Source: Deltaproteobacteria bacterium (lineage in GTDB: Bacteria; Myxococcota_A; Polyangia; Polyangiales; Houyiibacteriaceae). Taken from it: a stretch of DNA of 64,000 nt. The stretch covers positions 268,501-332,500 of the forward strand of contig JAEPMI010000015.1 in NCBI GenBank assembly GCA_017644045.1, read 5' to 3'. The notes under the pieces are model-generated. The model saw nothing but the letters and a program-made list of their open reading frames with translations, was not told the origin of the DNA and did not search any database. This document shows, piece after piece, positions 16,251 through 24,177 of this stretch (within the stretch, counting starts at the first letter, position 1; the number at the start of each line of letters is the position of its first letter). A program made the position numbers and the translations under genes.

Positions 16251-17113
16251 ACGACGAGCGGCGCGTCCGTCGGCGTCGGCGGAGCAGTCAGCAGGACGCT
16301 GCGCTCGTCGACGCGGTGGTCGCGCCGCAGTACGGCGCGCGCTTCGCCCAAGGCTTGCTCGACGCGCTCCCCCAGGGGGACCGGCTCCAGGTTCTCGACG
16401 TCGGTTGTGGCACTGGCCAGATCTCCTTTCGCATGCTCCAGCGGCTCGGCAGCTCGAGTCGGGTGATCGCCGTCGATCACGACGCGGGCCTGATCGCGCT
16501 CGCCCGCCAGCGAGGCTTCGGCGACATCGGCCGGCGCCTCTTCTTCAAGACCGAGGACGCCGAGGCGCTCAGCTTCGGGGAGGGGGTCTTCGATGCCGTG
16601 GTGGCGCATCTGCTCTACCGGGACCTGCGGGACCGGGTGGCGGCGGTGCGGGAGATGCACCGGGTGCTCGTGCCCGGCGGACGGCTCCTGCTGACGACGC
16701 CGCTGCGCGGGACCTTCGGCGAGATCTTCGAGATGCTCCGCGAGCGCGCGGTGGCCCATGGGGACCGCGAGCTCGCCCGGACCGTGGACGGGCTCATCGA
16801 GCGCGATCCGGCGACCGGCGACCTCGAGAAGGTGGTGCGGGCCGCGGGCTTCACCGAAGTCGAGCTCCAGCACACCTCTTTTCGGCTCTCCTACGCCAAC
16901 GTCGAGGCGCTCTTCTCGGACCGGCTGCTCGAGACCATCGCCTTCCCGGAGTGGCGCGCAGCCGTCGGCGAAGAAGCCCTGCACGACGTGGAGCGTCGGC
17001 TTCGCATCTACTTCGAGCAGGGCGCGCTCTCGCTCACCGTGCAGGCCGGCCGGCTCGTGGCCCATCGCGGCCCCGACGACACGGAGCTGGAAGAGACGCT
17101 CTACTCGTCCTAG
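16247..17113 (+). CDS. class I SAM-dependent methyltransferase
   Basis: A 288-residue methyltransferase. After a basic N-terminus (RRVRRRRRSS), motif I is VLDVGCGTGQISFRML (SAM-binding Gly loop, about residues 48-63), motif II IAVDHDAGLIALAR, and the post-I/IV region contains FDAVVAHLLYRDLRD and the typical MHRVLVPGGRLLLTTP. The C-terminal ~100 residues are helical and may define substrate. Members act on small molecules, lipids or quinones; the substrate is not evident. GTG at 16247 overlaps the HEAT-like gene stop. Its TAG stop overlaps the stop of the convergent msrC-like gene within the palindrome CTAG. Confidence 0.8.
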   Translation: MNDERRVRRRRRSSQQDAALVDAVVAPQYGARFAQGLLDALPQGDRLQVLDVGCGTGQISFRMLQRLGSSSRVIAVDHDAGLIALARQRGFGDIGRRLFFKTEDAEALSFGEGVFDAVVAHLLYRDLRDRVAAVREMHRVLVPGGRLLLTTPLRGTFGEIFEMLRERAVAHGDRELARTVDGLIERDPATGDLEKVVRAAGFTEVELQHTSFRLSYANVEALFSDRLLETIAFPEWRAAVGEEALHDVERRLRIYFEQGALSLTVQAGRLVAHRGPDDTELEETLYSS

Positions 17114-17610
17114 CCGAAGCGCTGGCCGAGAGTCTTCGCGAGCGCTTCGAGGTGCTCCTGGTCGACCTCGTCGAAGGCCGCGGGGCGGTCGCTGTCCACG
17201 TCGAAGACGGCGAGCACCGACCCGTCCGGCCGGAGCACGGGGACCACGATCTCGCTGAGCGTCGACGAGGAACAGGCGATGTGCCCGGGGAATGCGTGCA
17301 CGTCGGGGACGAGCTGGGTCTCGCGTGTGCGCGCGGCCGCACCGCACACGCCCTTGTCGAAGGGGATGCGCAGGCAGCCGTGGCCGCCCTGGTAGGGCCC
17401 GATCACGAGCAGGTCGCTCGACACGGCGCGATAGAAGCCGGTCCAGTCGTAGCTCTCGAAGCCGTGGTGCAGCTCGCAGCTCACCGTGGCCATCGCCGCG
17501 ATCCAGTCGTCCTCGCCGTCGAGCAGACCGTCGATCGAGGTGCGGAGGGTCCGATAGCGCTCGTGCTTCGCGTCGGCGCCGGCGTCGCGGGAGAGGGGCT
17601 CGTGGAGCAT
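17110..17610 (-). CDS. msrC: free methionine-(R)-sulfoxide reductase (GAF domain)
   Basis: A 166-residue single GAF domain protein, the family's usual length. FESYDWTGFYRA, then GPYQGGHGCLRIPFDKGVCG and VPDVHAFPGHIACSSS hold the three conserved cysteines of fRMsr, followed by SEIVVPVLRPDGSVLAVFDVDS. The enzyme reduces free Met-R-sulfoxide in the cytoplasm via thiol chemistry, with electrons from thioredoxin. ATG at 17610 is chosen because it gives the family's N-terminus. It is divergent from the SDR gene 97 bp away. Confidence 0.92.
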   Translation of the reverse strand: MLHEPLSRDAGADAKHERYRTLRTSIDGLLDGEDDWIAAMATVSCELHHGFESYDWTGFYRAVSSDLLVIGPYQGGHGCLRIPFDKGVCGAAARTRETQLVPDVHAFPGHIACSSSTLSEIVVPVLRPDGSVLAVFDVDSDRPAAFDEVDQEHLEALAKTLGQRFG

Positions 17611-17707
17611 CGGAGGGAGCCTGCCCGTTCGGTGGTCCGCGCGCCAGGCTCGACAAGCGCGCCCCGGCGAGATAGCCCGACGCGGCAACGGATCGGAAGG
17701 AAGAGAG

Positions 17708-18718
17708 ATGTCTCAACTCAGCGTCGTCACCGGCGGCGGCGGCTTCGTCGGTCGTCACCTCGTCAACGCCCTCCTCGAGCGCGGTGACCGGGTCCGCGTG
17801 CTCGACATCGTGGAGCCCACGGGGCTCGGCGGTGAGTTCGTGAAGACCGACATCACCGATCCGAACGCCGTGCGTGCAGGCTTGGAAGGCGCGGACCTGG
17901 TCTTCCACAACGCGAGCCTGGTCCACACCAAGCAGAACAAGGCCGACTTCGTGTGGAACGTGAACTACGAGGGCACGCGCCACATCATCGAGGGCTGCCA
18001 GGAGCTCGGCATCGGCAAGCTCGTCTACGTCTCGAGCGGTAGCGTGGTCTACGACGGCGAGGACATCGAGAACGGCGACGAGTCGCTGCCCTACGCCACG
18101 AAGAACCTCGCGCCCTACGCGCACAGCAAGGTGGAGGCGGAGAAGCTCGTGCTCGCCCGAAACGGCGAGCGCGGGCTCGCGACGACGGCGCTGCGCCCCC
18201 ACGTGGTCTTCGGCGTGCACGACACCCGGTTCCTGCCGGCGCTGATCGCCCACGCGAAGGCCGGTCGGCTGCGCTTCCAAGTCGGTCGGCGCACCTGGCT
18301 GAGCGACTACACCTACGTGTCGAACCTGGTGGACGCGCTGCTCGCCGCGGGCGACCGCCTCGAGCTCGGCTCCGCCGTCGCGGGCAACGCCTACTTCATC
18401 ACCAACGGCGAGCCCATGCCCTTCTGGGAGTTCGTTCGCCGGGTGCTCGAGCGGCTCGGCCTGCCACCGCTCCGCGGGCGCATCCCGCACCAGCTCGTCT
18501 ACGCCATCGCGGCGGTGAAGGAGGGCATCGACACCCTCCGCGGCGGGACCATCTCCCCCGAGGACGGCCTCACCCGCTTCGCCATCCGCTACATGTGCAC
18601 GCACCACTACTTCAGCATCGACAAGGCCCGGCGCGACCTCGGCTACGACCCCGCGGTGAGCATCGACGAGGGCATCGAGCGGACGTGCCAGCACCTGCTC
18701 GCGAGCGGCGCCGTCTAG
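17708..18718 (+). CDS. NAD(P)-dependent extended SDR, 3-beta-HSD-like
   Basis: A 336-residue extended short-chain dehydrogenase/epimerase. The cofactor motif is TGGGGFVGRHL (8-18), the Asp at IVLDI favours NAD, VSSGSVVY carries the catalytic Ser, and Tyr137/Lys141 in YAHSKVEAEK complete the active site. The sequence pattern (FHNASLVHTKQN, YVSNLVDALL, ITNGEPMPFWEFV) is closest to the 3-beta-hydroxysteroid dehydrogenase/OleD group, which oxidises sterol or beta-hydroxy-acid substrates. GGAAGGAAGAGAG gives a good ribosome-binding site. The TAG stop forms the first arm of the inverted-repeat element at 18715. Confidence 0.85.
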   Translation: MSQLSVVTGGGGFVGRHLVNALLERGDRVRVLDIVEPTGLGGEFVKTDITDPNAVRAGLEGADLVFHNASLVHTKQNKADFVWNVNYEGTRHIIEGCQELGIGKLVYVSSGSVVYDGEDIENGDESLPYATKNLAPYAHSKVEAEKLVLARNGERGLATTALRPHVVFGVHDTRFLPALIAHAKAGRLRFQVGRRTWLSDYTYVSNLVDALLAAGDRLELGSAVAGNAYFITNGEPMPFWEFVRRVLERLGLPPLRGRIPHQLVYAIAAVKEGIDTLRGGTISPEDGLTRFAIRYMCTHHYFSIDKARRDLGYDPAVSIDEGIERTCQHLLASGAV

Positions 18719-18879
18719 ACCGCTCACGACTTGCTCTGATCCGCCCTCGCGGGCTGTGCGACCACAGGTCGGCCCCGTCCCTCCTCGCCGATGCTCGGCA
18801 TCGACTCGTCGTGCCGAAACCGACCCGCGGCCGCACAGCACCCCGATCATCGGACCATTTCAAGCCGTGAGCGGTCTAG
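18715..18879. repeat. inverted-repeat-bounded element, copy C (diverged)
   Basis: Arms CTAGACCGCTCACGACTTG (18715-18733) and CAAGCCGTGAGCGGTCTAG (18861-18879) pair over 19 bp with one mismatch. The left CTAG includes the TAG stop of the SDR gene. Inside, read on the plus strand, CTCGCCGATGCTCGGCATCG and CCCGTCCCTC resemble the reverse complement of the core of copies A and B (CTCGAAAATGCTTCGGCATT and CATCCCCTC). It is thus a probable distant member in opposite orientation. The right CTAG is followed by CTGTTGGCC. Confidence 0.7.
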
Positions 18880-18906
18880 CTGTTGGCCCAACACTCCGTT
18901 TTGGGC

Positions 18907-19026
18907 GGGGGATTTTGAGAAAATCCCCCCAGTCGTCGCGAGTGAATCGCTCCTCCTTTCCCCCAAAAACCTAAAGGTCTCGCGGCAAGCCGCTCGGTAC
19001 GTCCTCGCGCTTCGCGCTACGTCCTC
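18907..19026 (+). repeat. dispersed ~120-bp hairpin repeat, copy 2
   Basis: It begins with a perfect hairpin (GGGGGATTTT / AAAATCCCCC, loop GAG, 18907-18929), continues through GTCGCGAGTGAATCGCTCCT, CCCCCAAAAACCTAAAGGTC and a GCGGCAAGCCGC hairpin, and ends in a CGCGCTTCGCG hairpin flanked by CTACGTCCTCC. By hand alignment about 90% of positions match the reverse complement of 34193-34314. With copy C it fills most of the 360-bp gap 18719-19078; 19027-19078 shows nothing recognisable. Confidence 0.8.
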
Positions 19027-19078
19027 CGCAGCGGTGCCGCTCGAACCTTCGTTGGGCTGGGCGTGAGCCGACTCCGCC

Positions 19079-22000
19079 TCAGGCGATGCCCTTCTGGAGC
19101 GGTCGCAGCATGCCGAAGAGGCCGCGCACGCGGTCGATGGCGTCGGCGTCCGCGTCGTCGTCGAAGGTGCGGGTCAGACGCATGTCGGGCGTCAGCTTCC
19201 AGGGGCTGCCCGGCTCACCGACGAGTGCGATGATCTTGGCCGGGTCGAGGGGCGTGTCCTCGCGGAGGTGGAGCGTGACCCGCTTGTCGGTCGCCTCGCA
19301 GCCGAGCGCGCGGTACTCGCGGAGCATCGGCCGCAGGCGCATCGCGCGAATGAAGGTCATCGCGGGCGGCGGCGGCGGACCGAAGCGATCCTCCATCTCC
19401 TCGGCGAGGTCCTGGATCGACTCCTCGTCACTCGCGGTGGCGAAGCGCTTGTAGAAGGTCAGCCGGAGGCCGACCTCTTCGATGTAGGTCTCGGGCAGGT
19501 GGTGCTCGACGTCGAGGGTGAGCTCGGGGTCGATGGCTTGCTCGACCTCCTCGCCGCGGAGGGTCGCGACCGCCTCCTCGAGCATGTGGCAGAAGAGGTC
19601 GAAGCCGACGAGCGCCACGTTGCCGGACTGCTCGGCGCCGAGGAGGTCGCCCACGCCGCGGAGCTCCATGTCGAGGCTCGCGACCTGGAAGCCGCTGCCG
19701 AGCTCGGTGAAGCGCTCGAGGGCCTCGATGCGGTGGCGCGCCTCGTCGCTCATCGCGCTCGGCGGCGGGGTGATCAGGTAGCAGTAGGCCCGCTCCCGGC
19801 TCCGGCCGACGCGGCCGCGGAGCTGGTAGAGCTGAGCGAGGCCGAAGATGTCCGCGCGGTCCACGATCATCGTGTTCGCGCGCGGGATGTCGAGACCGCT
19901 CTCGATGATCGCCGTGGCGCAGAGCACGTCGTACTGACCGTCGACGAAGTCGACCATGGTCTTCTCGAGGGCTCGCTCGCCCATCTGGCCGTGGGCGACC
20001 GCGATGCGGAGGTTGGGCATCAGCTCCTGGAGTCGCTGGGCGCGCTCGTAGAGGCCCTCCACGCGGTTGTAGACGAAGAAGACCTGCCCGCCGCGGCTGA
20101 GCTCGCGCTGGATCGCCTCGCGGATCACGTGGTCGTCCCAGCGACAGGCGAAGGTGCGCACCGCGCGCCGGTCGACCGGCGCGGTCGTGATCAGCGAGAG
20201 GTCGCGCAGGCCGCCGATCGCCATCTGGAGCGTTCGCGGGATCGGCGTCGCGGTCAGCGTGAGCACGTCGACGTCCTTGCGGAGCGACTTCATGCGCTCC
20301 TTGTGCGCGACGCCGAAGCGCTGCTCTTCGTCGACCACGAGCAGACCGAGGTCCTTGAAGTGCACGTCCTTCGAGAGGATGCGGTGCGTGCCGACGACCA
20401 CGTCGACCGTGCCTTCCTTCATGCCCGCCAGCGTCTTGCGCTGGTCCTCCTTCGAGACGAAGCGGCTGAGCTGCTTCACCTCGAGTGGGTAGTCGGCGTA
20501 GCGCTTGGCGAAGCTCTGCCAGTGCTGCTGCGCGAGCACCGTGGTCGGGCAGAGCACGGCGACCTGGCGGCCCGCCATCGCCATCCGGAAGGCGGCGCGG
20601 ATCGCGACCTCGGTCTTACCGAAGCCGACGTCGCCGCACACGAGCCGATCGGCGGGCCGCGGCTGCGTGAGGTCGCCGAGCACGTCGTCGATGGCGCGGG
20701 ACTGGTCGGCGGTCTCCTCGAAGGGGAACGTCGCCTCGAGCTCGGCGTAGGGGCGACCCGGCGGCGGGAGCGGATCGCGCCGCGCCGCCGCGCGCTCCGC
20801 GTAGAGCACGAGCAGGTCGTCGGCGAGCTTGCGCACCGCCTTCTTCACCTTCGCCTTCTTCTTGCCGAAGGTGCTGCCGCCCAGCCGGTCGAGCTTCGGC
20901 TTGTGGCCCTCCTTGCCGGAGAACTTCTGGACGAGGTTGAGCTTGGTGACCGGGACGAAGAGCTTGTCGTTGCCGGCGTACTCGATCACCAACACCTCGA
21001 AGCTGCGCGGCTCGTCACCGCGCATGCGCTCCATCGCGCTCTGGGCGATCTCTTTGCGCTCGAGACCGAGGTAGGTGCCGACGCCGTGGTCGGAGTGGAC
21101 GACGTAGTCGCCGACCTTCAGCTCGCGGAGGTCCTGCAGGAAGGTCTCGGCCTTCCGCTGGCGCTTGCGCCGCGTCGGTCGCCGCTTGCGGCGCGCGCGG
21201 GTCCCGAAGATCTCACCCTCGGTGACCAGCACGAGCCCCTCGGTCGCCCAGGCGAAGCCGTCCTGGAGGTCGCCGATGACCACCTGGGCCTTCACGCCGC
21301 GCGGCGCATCGAGGAGCGCGGGTTCGAAGCGCTTCGACTTCCGCTCGACGGGGACGCCGTAGCCTTCGAGCAGCGAGCTGAGCCGCTCGGCCTGGGTCTC
21401 GGTGCGCGCGGTGAAGAGCACCCGCATCCCGAGGTCGAGCCAGCCCTTGGTGCGGTCCGCCACCGGCGTGAGCGCGTCCTCGTCACCGCCGCCGCGGCGG
21501 GCCTTGAGCTCGGCGACCAGCGGACGCTGGTCCTCGGCCGCCAGATCGACGAGCGCCTTCTCCTCGGCCACCTCGAATCGGCTCAGCCCGAGCGCCGTGG
21601 TGTCGCCCACGCTCGCGTAGGGGTGGATCAGCACGTGGCGCCGCGCTTCGATCTGCTCCGCGAGCTCTTCCTCTTCGGCGTAGAGCTCGCCGAGTGCGTA
21701 GACGGGGTCGCCTTCGGCCGCCTTGGCGTCGTGGTCGCCGGTGGCGCGTGTGATCTCGAGGTCGACGCTCCGGGCGAGGTCGCCCGGGTCGAGCACCACC
21801 ACCGGGGTCTCGGGCGGCAGGAAGTCGAGCGGGGTCTCGAGGTGGTCGTAGAAGGCCGGCAGCAGCGCGTCGATGCCGTAGAAGGCGCGGCCGGCGCTCA
21901 GGTCGTCGAGGAGCGCGCGTGTCTTGCTGGTCGGGTAGTTGGCCTGATCGCAGAGCGCGCGCACGCGCTCGAGCGCGTCGCTGTCGCCGGCGATGACGGT

Positions 22001-22756
22001 GTCGCGCACCGGGTGGATGAAGATGCGCTTCACCTCGTCGACCGTGCGCTGGTCGTCCGGGTCGAAGCGCTTGATCGACATCACGAGCCAGTCGTCGAGG
22101 TCGATGCGCGCGGGGTAGGGCGCGTGCGGTGGGTACACGTCGATGACGCCACCGCGAACCGCGAAGGTCCCTGGGTCTTCGGCGACCGGCACGCGCAGGT
22201 AGCCGCCGCGGCCGAGCACCTGGATCAGGTCGTCGCGGTCGAGCTCCGACTCCGCCTCGACCAGCATCGAGCGCTGGACCATCGCCTCGCGCGGCGGGAC
22301 ACGGCGAATGGCCGCCGCCGCCGGCATCACCACGAAGCGGAACGGCAAACCCCGCGCGAGGTGGAAGAGGGTGGCCAGTCGGTCCATCGCCGCTCGCCGG
22401 TCCGGCGCCACCTCGAGGAAGGGCGTGGTGTCGAGCGCCGGCAGGTGGAGCACCTGCGGGACCTCGGCCTCCTCGTCGCCCACGGCGCCGAGGAAGAAGC
22501 GCAGGTCTTCGGTCACCCGCTGGGCCGCGTCCGCGTCGCCGGTCAGGACCAGCGTGGGCCCGAGCCGCTCGCTCGCTTGCGCCAGCAGGTGCGTCGCGGC
22601 GCCCGCCGGCAGACCGTGCAGGTCCGTCCGGGGCTGCTCCAGGATGCGCTCGACCGCTTCCTGAAGGCGCAGATCGGCCCGAGCCAGTCCGGCCTCCACT
22701 GCGCGCTGGACCGGCACCGGTCGCTCGCCCGCTTCGCTCTCCACGCCCTCAGCCAA
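19079..22756 (-). CDS. mfd: transcription-repair coupling factor Mfd
   Basis: A 1225-residue protein of full Mfd length. In order: UvrB-like N-terminal domains, the RNA-polymerase-interacting CarD-like domain (LKVGDYVVHSDHGVGTYLGL), then RecG-like translocase motifs GDVGFGKTEVA (Walker A), VVDEEQRFGV (DEEQ box), TLTATPIPRTLQ, and RGRVGRSRERAYCYL (motif VI), followed by the C-terminal regulatory domain. Mfd uses ATP to push stalled RNA polymerase off damaged templates and recruits UvrA. The basic stretch TRARRKRRPTRRKRQRK just before the CarD-like domain is notable. The start is TTG at 22756, 9 nt after a CTATGTC box; GTG four codons later is possible. Confidence 0.95.
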   Translation of the reverse strand: MAEGVESEAGERPVPVQRAVEAGLARADLRLQEAVERILEQPRTDLHGLPAGAATHLLAQASERLGPTLVLTGDADAAQRVTEDLRFFLGAVGDEEAEVPQVLHLPALDTTPFLEVAPDRRAAMDRLATLFHLARGLPFRFVVMPAAAAIRRVPPREAMVQRSMLVEAESELDRDDLIQVLGRGGYLRVPVAEDPGTFAVRGGVIDVYPPHAPYPARIDLDDWLVMSIKRFDPDDQRTVDEVKRIFIHPVRDTVIAGDSDALERVRALCDQANYPTSKTRALLDDLSAGRAFYGIDALLPAFYDHLETPLDFLPPETPVVVLDPGDLARSVDLEITRATGDHDAKAAEGDPVYALGELYAEEEELAEQIEARRHVLIHPYASVGDTTALGLSRFEVAEEKALVDLAAEDQRPLVAELKARRGGGDEDALTPVADRTKGWLDLGMRVLFTARTETQAERLSSLLEGYGVPVERKSKRFEPALLDAPRGVKAQVVIGDLQDGFAWATEGLVLVTEGEIFGTRARRKRRPTRRKRQRKAETFLQDLRELKVGDYVVHSDHGVGTYLGLERKEIAQSAMERMRGDEPRSFEVLVIEYAGNDKLFVPVTKLNLVQKFSGKEGHKPKLDRLGGSTFGKKKAKVKKAVRKLADDLLVLYAERAAARRDPLPPPGRPYAELEATFPFEETADQSRAIDDVLGDLTQPRPADRLVCGDVGFGKTEVAIRAAFRMAMAGRQVAVLCPTTVLAQQHWQSFAKRYADYPLEVKQLSRFVSKEDQRKTLAGMKEGTVDVVVGTHRILSKDVHFKDLGLLVVDEEQRFGVAHKERMKSLRKDVDVLTLTATPIPRTLQMAIGGLRDLSLITTAPVDRRAVRTFACRWDDHVIREAIQRELSRGGQVFFVYNRVEGLYERAQRLQELMPNLRIAVAHGQMGERALEKTMVDFVDGQYDVLCATAIIESGLDIPRANTMIVDRADIFGLAQLYQLRGRVGRSRERAYCYLITPPPSAMSDEARHRIEALERFTELGSGFQVASLDMELRGVGDLLGAEQSGNVALVGFDLFCHMLEEAVATLRGEEVEQAIDPELTLDVEHHLPETYIEEVGLRLTFYKRFATASDEESIQDLAEEMEDRFGPPPPPAMTFIRAMRLRPMLREYRALGCEATDKRVTLHLREDTPLDPAKIIALVGEPGSPWKLTPDMRLTRTFDDDADADAIDRVRGLFGMLRPLQKGIA

Positions 22757-22819
22757 TGGACGCGCGACATAGGTCCAGGGGGCCGCCGAAGCAAGCTGCT
22801 GGCGGGGTCGAGCGCTGGC

Positions 22820-23350
22820 TCAGCAGGTGGGCTGACTGGTCAGCACGATGTCGTCGACGACGCAGCCACCGGCGCCGGCGATCTCGACCACGACCTCGTC
22901 CACGGGCACGCCGAAGGGCCAGCTGAAGCTGTTCTCGTAGACCTGGAAGAGCTCGGTCGCGGCGACGTCGACGTCGACCGAGCGCCGGACCTCGGCCACA
23001 CCGGTGCCGCCGTCGACCGAGGCCTCGGTGTCGGTGCCGACGATCGAGACGCGAAGAATGGTGTCGGGGTCGCAGCGAGCGGTGATCTCGAGCGCGGACG
23101 GGGTCCAAGCGGTCGAGGACGTCGAGAAGCCGCGGCGGGCGCGCGTGCTCGGCGCCAGCGCCATTCCCTGCTCCGAGTCGTGGAACGTGGGCGCGTTGCT
23201 CACCGAGCCGGTCTCCGCGGTCCAGCCGCAGGGGCCATCGGCGCAGCTGCGGTCGAAGTCGTCCACGACCTCGGAGACGGGATCGCAGATCGGGCAACCG
23301 GCGAGCAGGGTCGCGGCGGCGAGGAGCGAAGCTTGGAGGAGTCGGGTCAT
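22820..23350 (-). CDS. lipoprotein of unknown function
   Basis: A 176-residue protein beginning MTRLLQASLLAAATLLAGC, a signal peptide with lipobox Cys19. The mature part has an early Cys-rich segment (CPICDP, SCADGPCGW) and then a beta-sandwich-like sequence ending in GGCVVDDIVLTSQPTC. The last part resembles the carbohydrate-binding or jelly-roll ending DDVVL of many secreted myxobacterial proteins, but no family can be named. GGTGA lies 5 nt before the ATG at 23350. It follows the barrel gene with a 5-bp gap, so the two form an operon. Confidence 0.7.
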   Translation of the reverse strand: MTRLLQASLLAAATLLAGCPICDPVSEVVDDFDRSCADGPCGWTAETGSVSNAPTFHDSEQGMALAPSTRARRGFSTSSTAWTPSALEITARCDPDTILRVSIVGTDTEASVDGGTGVAEVRRSVDVDVAATELFQVYENSFSWPFGVPVDEVVVEIAGAGGCVVDDIVLTSQPTC

Positions 23351-23355
23351 CGAGA

Positions 23356-24087
23356 TCACCATCCGTGCACGTAGCCGATGTCCAGGAAGGGCCCGGAGAG
23401 ATCGAAGCGAAGGTCGAGGGGGCCGAAGGGGCCGCTGCGGACGTGCGACCAACCGATGCGTAGGCCGATGCCGTTCGCGGTCTCCCGGCCGATGAGGAAG
23501 CTGATGTCGAAGGCCGCGCTCATTCGATAGTGCAGGCCGAGGTCGGCCTCGTCGTTCCAGACCCAGCTCGAGAGCCCGCCGCCACCGGCCAGCCGCAGTC
23601 CGAGGTCGGTGGTGACGGTGGGCGAGCTCACGCGCGTGACGCCGAGCACGAGGACGGCTTCGAGGTAGCCGGTCCGCAACGCGGAGGAGCGCTGCACGCC
23701 ATCACGCGGGACGTCGTCCTCGTCCTCCGTATTGCGGGTCCAGTCGAGGCCGCCGGCGACCCCGAGACGCACGACCTCACCGATCCGCCAACGGCCCTCG
23801 AGGTTCACCCGCAGGGCCATGCGCGGCTTGTCGAGGCCGACGTCTTCGATCTGCTCGAAGCCGCGCGCCGCGTCGCCGTCGAAGAGGAGGGCGTGCCCAC
23901 CGAGGGCGAGGCGGAGTCGACCGCCCCCGAGCTCCTGCAGCAGCGGTTCGCGCTGGATCGGCTCGAGCGAAGGAGGCGGTGCGTGTGCACCGGGCGGTGG
24001 GGGCACCGGCTCCATGGGCTGGGCGGCGGCGGTTCCCCCAGCGAGGAGGCCGAGCCCGAGGAGGGCGAAGGGAAGCAAGGCGCGCAT
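23356..24087 (-). CDS. outer-membrane beta-barrel-like protein
   Basis: About 243 residues. The signal peptide MRALLPFALLGLGLLAGGTAAAQ is followed by a Pro-rich linker (PVPPPPGAHAPPP) and alternating polar/hydrophobic strands (RLRLALGGHALLF, LDWTRN, GIGLRIGWSH, LDIGYVHGW) with an aromatic C-terminal residue, typical of an 8-10-stranded outer-membrane barrel. Starts at 24105 and 24096 are alternatives, but 24087 gives the cleanest signal peptide. The downstream lipoprotein gene is 5 bp away. Function is unknown. Confidence 0.65.
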   Translation of the reverse strand: MRALLPFALLGLGLLAGGTAAAQPMEPVPPPPGAHAPPPSLEPIQREPLLQELGGGRLRLALGGHALLFDGDAARGFEQIEDVGLDKPRMALRVNLEGRWRIGEVVRLGVAGGLDWTRNTEDEDDVPRDGVQRSSALRTGYLEAVLVLGVTRVSSPTVTTDLGLRLAGGGGLSSWVWNDEADLGLHYRMSAAFDISFLIGRETANGIGLRIGWSHVRSGPFGPLDLRFDLSGPFLDIGYVHGW

Positions 24088-24177
24088 CGGCCCCATGATG
24101 AGCAAAGGCCGTGCCCGCTGTCGACCGCGGATGGTCGTGCCACACCGTGCCGTTGAGGCCGGAGGGCGCGCGGGGCG

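Noticed and set aside
17108-17116. CTAG shared by the stop codons of the methyltransferase and msrC genes as a fourth element copy
   Set aside because: There is no flanking inverted repeat or core sequence; it is simply overlapping stop codons of convergent genes.
15911-18850. A 979-codon minus-strand frame spanning the methyltransferase, msrC and SDR region
   Set aside because: It crosses four well-supported genes and shows no protein-like motif.
19268-23374. A 1368-codon open frame antisense to mfd
   Set aside because: Its composition (Val/Asp/Glu/His/Arg-rich, no motifs) is the usual antisense shadow of a high-GC gene; mfd on the other strand is certain.
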